Source: an uncultured Bacteroidaceae bacterium (lineage in GTDB: Bacteria > Bacteroidota > Bacteroidia > Bacteroidales > Bacteroidaceae). From it: a stretch of DNA of 64,000 nt. Location: assembly GCA_905234735.1 (NCBI GenBank), contig CAJOJA010000005.1, positions 116,815 through 180,814 on the forward strand, read 5' to 3'. The stretch's first letter is position 1, and every line of letters starts with the position of its first letter. Positions 38,001-46,752 of the stretch are shown here, piece after piece. The notes below the pieces were generated by a model. The model worked only from the letters and a program-made list of their open reading frames with translations, had not been told where the DNA came from and made no database searches. Position numbers and translations under genes: made by a program.

Positions 38001-38371
38001 TGAACGGAGTATATACCATAGGACTGCTCATAGTCTCGAACATATTCATGACGTTTGCGTGGTACGGTCATCTGAAACTGCAACAGATGAAGGTGCTCTC
38101 GGACAGCACGCCCCTCTACGTCATCATCATTCTGAGCTGGATGCTGGCCCTGGCCGAATATGCGTGTCAGGTGCCCGCCAACCGCTACGGCTACGTGGGT
38201 AACGGAGGCGACTTCAACCTCATGCAGCTGAAGGTCATACAGGAGGTCATCTCGCTGATGGTGTTCACGGGCTTCACCGTGCTGTTTTTCAATAGCGAGA
38301 CGTTCCACTGGAACCACTTTGCGGCCTTTGTCTGCCTGATACTGGCCGTGTACTTTGTTTTCATGGACTGA
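38000..38371 (+). CDS. DMT-family small membrane protein (DUF486)
   Basis: 123 residues with four predicted membrane segments: near 5-25 (IGLLIVSNIFMTFAWYGHL), 40-58 (VIIILSWMLALAEYA), 82-101 and 105-122. Conserved DUF486 features are FMTFAWYGHL and YACQVPANRYGY. The role is unknown, possibly transport. It overlaps guaA by 1 nt (TAATG) and the fusion kinase by 1 nt (TGATG), so the three genes are translationally coupled. Confidence 0.88.
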   Translation: MNGVYTIGLLIVSNIFMTFAWYGHLKLQQMKVLSDSTPLYVIIILSWMLALAEYACQVPANRYGYVGNGGDFNLMQLKVIQEVISLMVFTGFTVLFFNSETFHWNHFAAFVCLILAVYFVFMD

Positions 38372-39858
38372 TGGAGCAACTCTTACAATTATATAAGGAA
38401 TACGCGCACGAAGCGCCTGCGCGCGTGGAGCCCATCACGGGCAGCGGCAGCAATCGTCAGTACTATCGGCTGTTCGATGCGCATGGGCAATGTGTGATAG
38501 GCGTAGTGGGAACTTCACGTGAGGAGAATCACGCCTTCGTCTATCTGGCCCGACATTTTCGCGCGAAAGGACTGCCCGTGCCCGAGGTGCTCGGCGTGAG
38601 CAACGACGAGCGTTGTTACTTGCAGCAGAACGTGGGCCAACGTGCTCTCTTCGATGCCCTGCGTACTGGTCGCGAGGCAGGAGGACACTACAGCGAGGAG
38701 GAGATTCAGTTGCTCCACCGCACCATTGCCCTTCTACCCGACTTTCAGCTGAAAGGTGCTGATGGACTGGACTTTACACAATGCTATCCGCAGGCTGAGA
38801 TGGACGAGACGAACGTCATGTTCGACCTCAACTACTTCAAGTACTGCTTCCTGAAGACACAAGACGTGGACTTCCATGAGATACGCCTCGAGGAGGATTT
38901 CCGCCAATTGGCTCGCGACATTACGACCAGCGACGAACAGGGTTTCCTCTATCGCGACTTCCAGGCACGCAACGTGATGCTCGACAGCACGGACACACCC
39001 TGGTTCATCGACTTCCAGGGCGGAAGACGCGGCTCGCTGTACTACGACGTGGCCTCCTTCCTCTGGCAGGCATCTGCCCGCTACCCCGACGAACTGCGCC
39101 AAGCGCTCATAGACACCTACATCCGTTCGCTGCGCCGCTATCGCGAGGTGGATGCTATGGCCTTCCGCCAACGCCTGCGCCTATTTGTTCTCTTCCGCCT
39201 TCTGCAGGTGCTGGGGGCCTACGGCTTCCGAGGCTGTTTCGAGCGTAAGCAACACTTCATCCAGAGCATTCCACCCGCCCTACGGAATCTGCGCCAGCTG
39301 CTTGACGAAGGTGCCTGCCCCTACCCCTATCTGCGTCAGGTGCTGGAGCAATTGACAACGTCTGGTCCCTCTAGTCATACTAGTTCTACTAGTTATACTA
39401 GTCCTACTAGCCCTTCCAGCCAACTTGTTGTCCGCATCTTCAGTTTTTCCTATAAGAAAGGTATACCCGAGGACGAAAGCGGCAACGGAGGCGGATACGT
39501 CTTTGACTGCCGTTCGACCCACAATCCTGGGCGCTACGAGCCCTACAAGCAACTGACGGGATTGGACGAACCCGTGATTCGATTCCTGGAGGAGGACGGA
39601 GAGATTCTTACCTTCCTGGAGAGTGTCTACCGACTGGCCGACGCCCACGTAGAGCGCTACATCGAGCGAGGGTTCACCAGCCTGATGTTCTGCTTCGGCT
39701 GTACAGGCGGCCAGCATCGCAGCGTCTACAGCGCCCAGCATCTGGCCGAACATCTGCATCAGAAGTATGGCATCGAGGTGCAACTATGCCATCGCGAACA
39801 GGGAATCCAGCAGAAGTTCGCTCGGATGAGCGATAAACCGACTGGCACCGGCCTGTAA
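38371..39858 (+). CDS. Fusion: phosphotransferase (AmgK-like) and RapZ C-terminal domain
   Basis: 495 residues. Residues 1-325 or so form an aminoglycoside-phosphotransferase-fold kinase: GSGSNRQYYRL nucleotide loop, catalytic FLYRDFQARNVML, and WFIDFQGGRRGSLYYDVA metal site. A Ser/Thr linker (about 333-349) leads to a RapZ C-terminal domain (GYVFDCRSTHNPGRYEPYKQLTG...FGCTGGQHRSVY). The RapZ P-loop kinase half is absent and replaced by this kinase. By family, AmgK-type enzymes phosphorylate cell-wall amino sugars, and the RapZ C-domain binds glucosamine-6-phosphate and RNA. A sugar kinase controlled by hexosamine phosphate is a reasonable inference. Confidence 0.88.
   Translation: MEQLLQLYKEYAHEAPARVEPITGSGSNRQYYRLFDAHGQCVIGVVGTSREENHAFVYLARHFRAKGLPVPEVLGVSNDERCYLQQNVGQRALFDALRTGREAGGHYSEEEIQLLHRTIALLPDFQLKGADGLDFTQCYPQAEMDETNVMFDLNYFKYCFLKTQDVDFHEIRLEEDFRQLARDITTSDEQGFLYRDFQARNVMLDSTDTPWFIDFQGGRRGSLYYDVASFLWQASARYPDELRQALIDTYIRSLRRYREVDAMAFRQRLRLFVLFRLLQVLGAYGFRGCFERKQHFIQSIPPALRNLRQLLDEGACPYPYLRQVLEQLTTSGPSSHTSSTSYTSPTSPSSQLVVRIFSFSYKKGIPEDESGNGGGYVFDCRSTHNPGRYEPYKQLTGLDEPVIRFLEEDGEILTFLESVYRLADAHVERYIERGFTSLMFCFGCTGGQHRSVYSAQHLAEHLHQKYGIEVQLCHREQGIQQKFARMSDKPTGTGL
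39370..39412. repeat. 9-bp tandem repeat in the fusion linker
   Basis: Units of the form ACTAGTyyT repeat about four times in frame and encode a Ser/Thr-rich linker (SSHTSSTSYTSPTS). Slippage would change only linker length. Confidence 0.8.
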
Positions 39859-40440
39859 CAACTGGTCACGGTCGCGGAACCCCCAAAGCACAGAAATGCA
39901 GGGAAGCCCCGAATTGCGGGCTGTCAGCACGTCCACTTCGCTATCGCCCACGTAGACAGTCTCTTCCTGGCGTGCATCCAGTGCGCGCAGGGCCAGATGC
40001 ACCATGTCGGGGGCGGGCTTCAAAGGCACTCCTTCGCGCTGTCCAATGGCCACATCGACAACATTATGGAAATAGGTGGCATACAATTCGTCAACGCCAG
40101 CCTGCAGTTTGTTGCTGACAATGGCGGTCGCGTAGCCCATTTCGTGTACCTGTCGGAGCATATCGGCCACACCGGGATAGAGGCTGGTATTGTCCTGACA
40201 ATGGAGAAGATAGTGTTCCTGAAAACAGGCGAAACAACGTTCCAGCTCAGCCGTCCCGACACCCTCGGGCACAGCCCGTTCGACTAACCGATGGACACCA
40301 TTGCCAACAAATCGGCGCACCTCTTCCAGCGTGCGTTCGGGCCATCCCATCTGCCGTAGGGCGTGGTTCACGCTGTTGGCCAAGTCCTGCAGGGTGTCGG
40401 TCAGCGTGCCGTCGAGGTCGAAAACAATTGCACGTATCAT
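39784..40440 (-). CDS. HAD-family phosphatase, phosphoglycolate phosphatase-like
   Basis: 218 residues. HAD motif I is FDLDGTLTDTL, motif II is IVSNK, motif III Lys is in PLKPAPD, and motif IV is VYVGDSEVDV. The helical cap between motifs I and II fits the Gph type. The substrate may be 2-phosphoglycolate or another small phosphate. Its ATG overlaps ribE as ATGA. Its last 25 codons overlap the 3' end of the convergent fusion gene. Confidence 0.87.
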   Translation of the reverse strand: MIRAIVFDLDGTLTDTLQDLANSVNHALRQMGWPERTLEEVRRFVGNGVHRLVERAVPEGVGTAELERCFACFQEHYLLHCQDNTSLYPGVADMLRQVHEMGYATAIVSNKLQAGVDELYATYFHNVVDVAIGQREGVPLKPAPDMVHLALRALDARQEETVYVGDSEVDVLTARNSGLPCISVLWGFRDRDQLLQAGASRFIAHPSELLLDSLFAMA

Positions 40441-41042
40441 TTGAAATACGGAACCATGCGGCTCAGATACTTGCCGATGATGTCAAACTCCAGGTTCACT
40501 ACGGAGCCCACGTGAATGTCGTGGAAGTTGGTATTCTCGAAGGTGTAGGGGATAATGCACACCTCAAACTCATTGTCCGTAGGGCGGCAAACCGTCAGGC
40601 TAACACCGTTCACCGTGACGCTACCCTTGTCCACCGTCACGTATCCGCGACGCACCATTTCGGGCGACGAGGTGTAATGAAAACGGAATACGTACGACCC
40701 CTTTTGGTCCTCCACGCTAACACACTCAGCCGTCTGGTCGACGTGGCCCTGAACGATGTGACCGTCCAGTCGGCCATTCATCATCATGGAGCGTTCCACA
40801 TTTACAGCATCACCTTCACGAAGCATAGCTAAATTACTTCGTTCCAGTGTTTCACGCATCGCAGTGACGGTATATGTGTTGTCCGTCAGACGCACTACTG
40901 TCAGACACACGCCATTGTGCGACACACTCTGGTCAATCTTCAACTCCCCGACAAACGAGCACGTCAGCGTCAGGTGAACATTGTCAAGTTCTTTCTCTAT
41001 GGCCACAACACGGGCCGTCTCTTCTACAATTCCTGAAAACAT
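40437..41042 (-). CDS. ribE: Riboflavin synthase alpha chain
   Basis: 201 residues from MFSGIVEE at 41042, the conserved family start; an upstream extension of the frame is non-coding. Two lumazine-binding repeats are present (HNGVCLTVV ... GHIVQGHVDQTA and TVNGVSLTVC ... LEFDIIGKYLSRM). It dismutates two 6,7-dimethyl-8-ribityllumazine molecules to riboflavin. No FMN riboswitch is seen upstream. Confidence 0.95.
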   Translation of the reverse strand: MFSGIVEETARVVAIEKELDNVHLTLTCSFVGELKIDQSVSHNGVCLTVVRLTDNTYTVTAMRETLERSNLAMLREGDAVNVERSMMMNGRLDGHIVQGHVDQTAECVSVEDQKGSYVFRFHYTSSPEMVRRGYVTVDKGSVTVNGVSLTVCRPTDNEFEVCIIPYTFENTNFHDIHVGSVVNLEFDIIGKYLSRMVPYFK

Positions 41043-41069
41043 ATCTATTTGCGTTTTTCTTTTCTTCTG

Positions 41070-41101
41070 CAAATGTACAAAATTAATCTGAGACGACCAA
41101 A
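41070..41101 (-). promoter_or_regulatory. Promoter for ribE
   Basis: On the minus strand, TTTG (41101-41098), 20 bp, TACATTTG (41077-41070). Perfect spacing, 27 bp before the start. Confidence 0.75.
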
Positions 41102-41420
41102 CTTCTGCAAGACGAAATTCGTTCAAATCCGCCAGTTAGTTGGCTTATCGTAAAGTGGTCATGAGTGTCACGTGTCACGAGTGTCATCAAGCAATTCGGA
41201 GTGCAAAAGTCAGCATAATAATATATAAATATAATTTATATATATTATGATCCAGAAATCACCCCCGCAGTTGAAAATCCTTAATGACACTCATGACATC
41301 GTGACCTTAATGACACGCTCCACACAGGTCAAAGACTAGTAGGACAACGGCCCGCTCATTAATAACGGATGTACACATACAATAATAATGCTGAAACAAT
41401 GTTAAAAAGGAGGGCGCAGA
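41102..41420. other. Non-coding spacer with inverted repeats
   Basis: No gene found. It contains a long A+T palindrome (about 41217-41251) flanked by inverted TGACACTCATGACA-type repeats, then a plain stretch leading to the tolC-type promoter. Confidence 0.7.
41159..41310. repeat. Large inverted repeat with A+T palindromic core
   Basis: TCATGAGTGTCA at 41159-41170 is the exact reverse complement of 41285-41296. A second related arm (41174-41192) matches 41279-41297 in reverse complement at 17 of 19 positions. Between them lies a near-perfect A+T palindrome. Confidence 0.75.
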
Positions 41421-41452
41421 TTTGGTAAATTCGCGAAAAACACGTACCTTTG
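41421..41452 (+). promoter_or_regulatory. Promoter for the efflux operon
   Basis: TTTG (41421-41424), 20 bp, TACCTTTG (41445-41452); perfect consensus, 42 nt before the ATG. Confidence 0.8.
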
Positions 41453-41494
41453 TACGCGTTTAAGAAGAACATCCTGAAAACATAACGTAAGACA

Positions 41495-42841
41495 ATGATA
41501 ACGAGTAAGAAAAGTATCCTACTGATCATAGCAGCTATCGCGCAACTGCTGCCAGCGATGGGGCAAAAGAAGTGGACTCTGAAGGACTGCCTGGACTATG
41601 CGCTGCAGAATAATCTGCAAATCCGGAAAGGGCACGTCAGCGAGCAGCAGGGCGACGTGACCCTGTGGCAGAACAAGGGAGCCTTGTTCCCCAGCCTCAG
41701 TTTCGCTATGACCCAGAGCATGGGCTACCGCCCCTTCGAGCAGAACACGGCCATCGTGCAGAATGGACAGGTGACCAATACCACAAAGAAAGTGACCGAG
41801 CAGGGTTCGTACGGTCTGAACGCCAACTGGACCATCTGGAACGGGGGCATCAACCAGAAGAACATCAAGGCACAGAAGTTGCAGAACGAAATTACGCAAC
41901 TGTCCACCCAGCAGAGCGAGCTCTCGATTCAGGAACAGATAGCCCAGCTGTACGTGCAAATCCTCTACAGCACCGAAGCCAAGCGCGTGAATGAGCAACT
42001 GGCCGAGACAGCCAAGAGCCAGTACGAACGCGGACAGCAGATGATGCGGCAGGGACAGATGTCGAAGGCCGACGTGGCACAGCTGGAAGCCCAGTGGAAG
42101 AGCGCACAGTACGACATCATCGCCAGCGAGACACAGGTACTGAGCTACAAGCGGCAACTAAAAGCCCTGCTGGAACTGGATCTGACCACGACATTCGACG
42201 TTTCGGGCACAGAACCCACCGACGAGCAAGTGCTGGCTCCCATCCCATCGGCGCAGAGCGTCTACGAGAAAGCCCTGAACCAGCGTCCCGAAATCAAGAG
42301 TGCAGAACTGAGCATCGAAGCTGCCAACATGAACATCGACATCGCCCGGCGCGGTTACTACCCCACCATCGGTTTGAGCGCCAGCCTGGGCGACAGCCAC
42401 TACACGGGCAGCCAAGACAACTGGGGCGAACAAATGAAGCGTAACCTGAACATGAGCGCAGGCTTGAACGTGAGCGTACCCATCTTCGACAACCGCCGCA
42501 ACAAGAGCGCCGTAGAACGGGCCAAACTGGAGAAGCTGAACAGCCAGCTGGACCTGCAGGACAAGAAGAACGCCCTGTCGAGCACCATCGAGAACTACTG
42601 GCTCAATGCCAACAGCAACCAGCAGCGATTCCTCTCCGCACGGGCCAAAGTGGAAAGCGTGGCAACGAGCTACGAACTGCTGAACGCACAGTTCCAGAAC
42701 GGGCTGAAGAACATCGTGGAGCTGCAGCAGGGTCACGACAATCTGGTAAGCGCCAAGCAGGACGAGCTGCAAAGCAAGTACAACACTCTCCTGAACATAC
42801 AGTTGCTGAAGTTCTACAGCGGAGAGAATATCAACCTATAA
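41495..42841 (+). CDS. TolC-family outer-membrane efflux protein
   Basis: 448 residues with a signal peptide (KSILLIIAAIAQLLPAMGQ). Two OEP repeats of long coiled-coil helices are present, with LKDCLDYALQNNLQIRKG at the start of the first and ALNQRPEIKSAELSIEAANMNIDIARRGYYPTIGLSASLG in the second. It forms the outer-membrane channel for the MacA/MacB-like proteins encoded next. It is the first gene of that operon. Confidence 0.92.
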   Translation: MITSKKSILLIIAAIAQLLPAMGQKKWTLKDCLDYALQNNLQIRKGHVSEQQGDVTLWQNKGALFPSLSFAMTQSMGYRPFEQNTAIVQNGQVTNTTKKVTEQGSYGLNANWTIWNGGINQKNIKAQKLQNEITQLSTQQSELSIQEQIAQLYVQILYSTEAKRVNEQLAETAKSQYERGQQMMRQGQMSKADVAQLEAQWKSAQYDIIASETQVLSYKRQLKALLELDLTTTFDVSGTEPTDEQVLAPIPSAQSVYEKALNQRPEIKSAELSIEAANMNIDIARRGYYPTIGLSASLGDSHYTGSQDNWGEQMKRNLNMSAGLNVSVPIFDNRRNKSAVERAKLEKLNSQLDLQDKKNALSSTIENYWLNANSNQQRFLSARAKVESVATSYELLNAQFQNGLKNIVELQQGHDNLVSAKQDELQSKYNTLLNIQLLKFYSGENINL

Positions 42842-42890
42842 CCCTGAGAACCATAAGACCTATAAGCCCTATAAGACCTATAAAAAGAAA
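42842..42890. repeat. 9-bp tandem array before the adaptor gene
   Basis: Units like ACCTATAAG repeat about four times in the spacer between the TolC and adaptor genes. Confidence 0.75.
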
Positions 42891-42896
42891 AAAAAT

Positions 42897-44054
42897 ATGA
42901 AACCAACAAAACTTCTCTGTGCCCTCTGTCTTCTCTGCGCGCTCTGCATTTCATGCAAGCCCAAGATGGAGTTCACCTACTCCACAGCCACCGTGGAGAA
43001 GCAGGACATCATGACCAGCGTGACAGCTACAGGAACCATCGAACCGGTAACCAGCGTGGACGTGGGTACACAGGTGAGCGGCATCGTCAGCAAACTGTAC
43101 GTCGACTATAACAGCGTGGTCAAGGCCGGACAGGTCATTGCCGAACTGGACCGCACTAACCTGCTCTCCACACTGGCCAGCACACAGGCTAACCTGAAGA
43201 GCGCCCAAAGTGAGCTCGACTACCAGAAGACCAACTACGAACGCTACAAGAACCTCTACGACCAGGGACTTATCTCGGCCAACGACTACGACCAGGCCCG
43301 ACTCTCCTACGTCCGTGCCCAGCAGACCGTAGCCCAGCAGCGCGAGAGCGTGAAGCGTGCCGAGACCGACCTCGGCTATGCCACCATCACCAGCCCCATC
43401 GACGGCGTAGTACTGTCGAAGGAGGTGGAGGAAGGACAGACGGTGGCCTCCAGCTTCAGCACCCCCACCCTGTTCAAGATAGCACAAGACCTGACCGACA
43501 TGCGCGTCATAGCCGACGTTGACGAGGCCGACATAGGCGAGGTGAAGGAGGGACAGCGCGTGTCGTTCACCGTAGATGCCTTCCCCAACGACGTATTCGA
43601 GGGCTCCGTGACCCAGGTACGCCAACAGGCCACGACGGAGAGCAACGTGGTGACCTACGAGGTAGTCATCAGTGCCCCCAACAACGACCTGAAGCTGAAG
43701 CCCGGACTCACAGCCAACGTCACCATCTTCACAATGGAAGTGAAAGACGTGCTGGCCGTCAGCAATAAGGCACTGCGCTTCAAGCCCACCGAAGCCATGC
43801 TGAACGAGGGCGAGACCATCACAGACACCGATGCACGCCAGAAGGTGTGGGTGAAGGAGGGACTGAACTTCAAGGCACTGGCCGTAGAGACCGGAACGAC
43901 CAACGGTACGCTGACCCAAATCCTGAGCGGAGCATCGGCAGGAACGGAAGTACTGACCGACGTGCAGACAGGCGGAGAGCCCGAGGAGGAGCAAGCCAGC
44001 AACCCCTTCATGCCGCGTCCGAAGAATAACAATAAGGACAAGAACAAAAAGTAA
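42897..44054 (+). CDS. MacA-like periplasmic adaptor (membrane fusion) lipoprotein
   Basis: 385 residues. The signal ends in a lipobox (CALCISC), so it is probably lipid-anchored. It shows the adaptor order: barrel-sandwich (GTIEPVTSVDVGTQVSGIVSKLYVDYNSVVKAGQVIAELD), alpha-hairpin (residues about 85-150), the second lipoyl half (ATITSPIDGVVLSKEVEEGQTV), then beta-barrel and a basic C-terminus (PRPKNNNKDKNKK). It bridges the ABC transporter and the TolC-like channel. Confidence 0.93.
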   Translation: MKPTKLLCALCLLCALCISCKPKMEFTYSTATVEKQDIMTSVTATGTIEPVTSVDVGTQVSGIVSKLYVDYNSVVKAGQVIAELDRTNLLSTLASTQANLKSAQSELDYQKTNYERYKNLYDQGLISANDYDQARLSYVRAQQTVAQQRESVKRAETDLGYATITSPIDGVVLSKEVEEGQTVASSFSTPTLFKIAQDLTDMRVIADVDEADIGEVKEGQRVSFTVDAFPNDVFEGSVTQVRQQATTESNVVTYEVVISAPNNDLKLKPGLTANVTIFTMEVKDVLAVSNKALRFKPTEAMLNEGETITDTDARQKVWVKEGLNFKALAVETGTTNGTLTQILSGASAGTEVLTDVQTGGEPEEEQASNPFMPRPKNNNKDKNKK

Positions 44055-44064
44055 GAAGTCGTGT

Positions 44065-44820
44065 ATGGCAGACGATAGAAAAGTCGTAATAGAGCTCCAG
44101 AATGTGCGTCGCGAGTTCCGCGTGGGCAGCGAGACCGTAAAGGCCCTGCGCGGCGTAAGCTTCAAGATACACGAAGGCGAGTTCGTGACCATCATGGGCA
44201 CCTCCGGCTCGGGCAAGTCGACACTGCTGAACCAACTGGGATGCCTGGATACACCCACATCGGGAGAATACATCCTGGACGGAGTGCCCGTACGCAAGAT
44301 GCGCCGCCGCGACCGTGCCGTGCTGCGCAACCGCAAGATTGGCTTCATCTTCCAGAACTACAACCTGCTGGCCAAGACAACGGCCGTGGAGAACGTGGAG
44401 CTGCCCCTGATGTACAACAGCGCCTACTCCGCCAAGCAACGCCGTGAGGCCGCCATCAAGGCCTTGCAAGCCGTAGGACTGGGCGATCGACTGGAACACA
44501 AATCGAACCAGATGTCGGGCGGCCAGATGCAACGTGTGGCCATAGCCCGTGCCCTGGTGAACAACCCCGCCGTCATACTCGCCGACGAGGCAACAGGTAA
44601 CCTGGACACACGCACTAGCTTCGAAATCCTGGTGCTCTTTCAGGAACTGCACCGCCAGGGGCGTACCATCATCTTCGTCACCCACAACCCCGAGATTGCC
44701 CAGTACAGCAGCCGCAACATCATGCTGCGCGACGGAAAGATTCGCGAGGACGTGGAGAACCACAACATCCTGTCGGCTGCCGAAGCACTGGCCGCACTGC
44801 CGAAGAACCAGGATGATTAG
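44065..44820 (+). CDS. ABC transporter ATPase, MacB/LolD type
   Basis: 251 residues. Walker A is GTSGSGKST (about residues 46-54), Q-loop FIFQNYNLL, signature [15 protein letters not shown], Walker [13 protein letters not shown], and H-loop FVTHN. As a separate ATPase it pairs with the permease encoded 55 bp downstream; in MacB these are one protein. It powers export of an unknown substrate, such as a drug, peptide or lipid. Confidence 0.95.
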   Translation: MADDRKVVIELQNVRREFRVGSETVKALRGVSFKIHEGEFVTIMGTSGSGKSTLLNQLGCLDTPTSGEYILDGVPVRKMRRRDRAVLRNRKIGFIFQNYNLLAKTTAVENVELPLMYNSAYSAKQRREAAIKALQAVGLGDRLEHKSNQMSGGQMQRVAIARALVNNPAVILADEATGNLDTRTSFEILVLFQELHRQGRTIIFVTHNPEIAQYSSRNIMLRDGKIREDVENHNILSAAEALAALPKNQDD

Positions 44821-44869
44821 TTGAAAGTTGAAAGTTGAAAATTGAAAGTTCAAGATTGAAAGTTGAAAG
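44821..44869. repeat. TTGAAAG heptamer array
   Basis: Seven consecutive units of 7 bp (TTGAAAG, TTGAAAG, TTGAAAA, TTGAAAG, TTCAAGA, TTGAAAG, TTGAAAG) fill the spacer between the ATPase stop and the permease start. Confidence 0.92.
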
Positions 44870-44875
44870 TTATTT

Positions 44876-46096
44876 ATGAACTTTGCTAACCTACTGAAAG
44901 TGGCCATTACGGCCGTCATGAGCAACAAGTCGAGGACGCTGCTCTCCACGCTGGGCATCATCATCGGTGTGGCCGCCGTCATCACGATGATGGCCATCGG
45001 ACAGGGCTCGAAGGACAGCATCCGCAAGGAGCTCTCCAAAATGGGCACCAACCTGCTCACCATCCGCCCCGGCGGCGATATGCGCGGCGGTGTGCGACTC
45101 GACCCCTCGGCCATGCAGACACTGAAGATGGCCGACTACGAAGCCATCCAGGAAGAGGCCACGCTCATCACCCACATAAGCCCTGAGGTGACCGCCAGCG
45201 GACAGGTCATCTATGGTGCCAACAACACCAATACCACCATCTACGGCGAGAGCACCGAATACCTGACCATCAAGCTATGGGAAATCAAGGACGGCGACTG
45301 CTTCACAGAGGAGGACATCAAGAAGAGCTCCAAGGTCTGCGTCGTGGGCACCACCATCGTAGAGGAACTCTTCGGCGACAAGAACTACGACGCCGTTGGC
45401 AAAACCATACGCTTCAAGAGCATACCCTTCCGCATCGTGGGCATACTGAAGTCGAAGGGCTACAACTCGTGGGGTATGGACCAGGACAACGTGATGATAG
45501 CCCCCTACAGCACCGTCATGAAGCGCATTGCCGCACAGACATTCTTCAGCAGCATCAACGTCAGCGCCCTGAAGGAGGAACTGAGCGAAGACGCCATTGA
45601 CGAACTGACCACCATCCTGCGACGCAACCACAAAATCAAGGAAGGCGGCGACGACGACTTCACCATCCGCTCGCAACAGGAGATGATGGAGACAATGTCG
45701 AGCACGATGACCACCCTGCAGACGGTGCTCGTCGTTGCAGCGGCCTTCTCGCTCTTGGTAGCCGGCATCGGCATCATGAACATCATGCTCGTGAGCGTAA
45801 CGGAACGCACGAAAGAGATAGGATTGCGCATGAGCGTAGGCGCACGAGGCATAGACATCAGCCGACAGTTCCTGCTCGAAAGCATCATGATTAGCCTCTC
45901 CGGCGGCATCATCGGCATCGGACTGGGCTACCTGCTCACCTGGATTGCCATCCTGATAGGCTTCCCTGCCACAGTCCCCCTGTGGAGCGTGCTGGTCAGT
46001 TTCGGCGTGTGCGCCCTCATCGGCCTTCTTTTTGGCTACATACCGGCCCACAAAGCCGCCACGATGGACCCCATCGAGGCACTGCGATACGAATAA
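44876..46096 (+). CDS. ABC transporter permease, MacB/FtsX type
   Basis: 406 residues. An N-terminal membrane helix (LLSTLGIIIGVAAVITMMAIGQ) is followed by a large periplasmic MacB_PCD domain, then three C-terminal FtsX helices (VLVVAAAFSLLVAGIGIMNIMLVSV; SLSGGIIGIGLGYLLTW; WSVLVSFGVCALIGLLFGYIPA). The EIGLRMSVGAR coupling motif and the ending AATMDPIEALRYE are typical. Works with the ATPase and adaptor upstream. Confidence 0.94.
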   Translation: MNFANLLKVAITAVMSNKSRTLLSTLGIIIGVAAVITMMAIGQGSKDSIRKELSKMGTNLLTIRPGGDMRGGVRLDPSAMQTLKMADYEAIQEEATLITHISPEVTASGQVIYGANNTNTTIYGESTEYLTIKLWEIKDGDCFTEEDIKKSSKVCVVGTTIVEELFGDKNYDAVGKTIRFKSIPFRIVGILKSKGYNSWGMDQDNVMIAPYSTVMKRIAAQTFFSSINVSALKEELSEDAIDELTTILRRNHKIKEGGDDDFTIRSQQEMMETMSSTMTTLQTVLVVAAAFSLLVAGIGIMNIMLVSVTERTKEIGLRMSVGARGIDISRQFLLESIMISLSGGIIGIGLGYLLTWIAILIGFPATVPLWSVLVSFGVCALIGLLFGYIPAHKAATMDPIEALRYE

Positions 46097-46120
46097 AGTG
46101 AAAAGTGAAAATATAGCGAT

Positions 46121-46750
46121 ATGAGAAAGTTTTTTGTTTGTCTGATGCTGTGCATCGCCATCGGTGCAACAGCAAGGGAGAAGAGGGACGACTCGAAGTA
46201 TCTGGCAGGCGCCGTACCCGAAGTCAACGGTCTGGTCACGTTCAAGAAGAGTTTCACCGTACCAGGGAAGTCGCCCCAGGAAATAAGAGAAGTGGTGAAG
46301 ACACTCATCGGAGGCATGGTGAACAACTCCATCCCTGCCCCAGGCAACTATGCCCGCATCATGGAGGACAGCGAACAGTGCTTCGTGGCTCGCGTCTGCG
46401 AGTGGATGGTGTTCAAGAAGAAGTTCCTGAACCTCGACCGAACCCGTTTCCGCTATCAGATCGAGGTGAACTTCGAAGGCTCACGGGTGGAAACGACCAT
46501 CCACCAGCTCACCTACTACTATTCCGAGAACATGGAAGGCGAACAGGGTATGCTCTTCAAGGCCGAAGAATGGATTTCGGACAAGGAAGCCCTGAACAAG
46601 ACACAGACCAAGCTGTACCCGAAGAGCGGCAAGTTCCGCCGCAAGACCGTAGACCGCATGGAGGAAATCTTCGACAATCTCATGGACGCCTTTGAAGAGA
46701 AGGAGGTGGCACCCGTGAAACCCGTTCGCAAATCGGTAGTCGAGGACTGA
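46121..46750 (+). CDS. DUF4468-like secreted protein
   Basis: 209 residues with a signal peptide (MRKFFVCLMLCIAIGATA). The mature part resembles DUF4468 (TBP-like fold) proteins common in Bacteroidetes: TFKKSFTVPGKS, then a long FRYQIEVNFEGSRVETTIHQLTYYY segment. The C-terminal 40 residues are charged. The function is unknown. Follows the efflux permease after 24 bp, so possibly co-transcribed. Confidence 0.75.
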   Translation: MRKFFVCLMLCIAIGATAREKRDDSKYLAGAVPEVNGLVTFKKSFTVPGKSPQEIREVVKTLIGGMVNNSIPAPGNYARIMEDSEQCFVARVCEWMVFKKKFLNLDRTRFRYQIEVNFEGSRVETTIHQLTYYYSENMEGEQGMLFKAEEWISDKEALNKTQTKLYPKSGKFRRKTVDRMEEIFDNLMDAFEEKEVAPVKPVRKSVVED

Positions 46751-46752
46751 AG

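Noticed and set aside
41043..41158. FMN riboswitch before ribE
   Set aside because: The leader is only about 25 nt after the promoter and has no RFN-like conserved stems.
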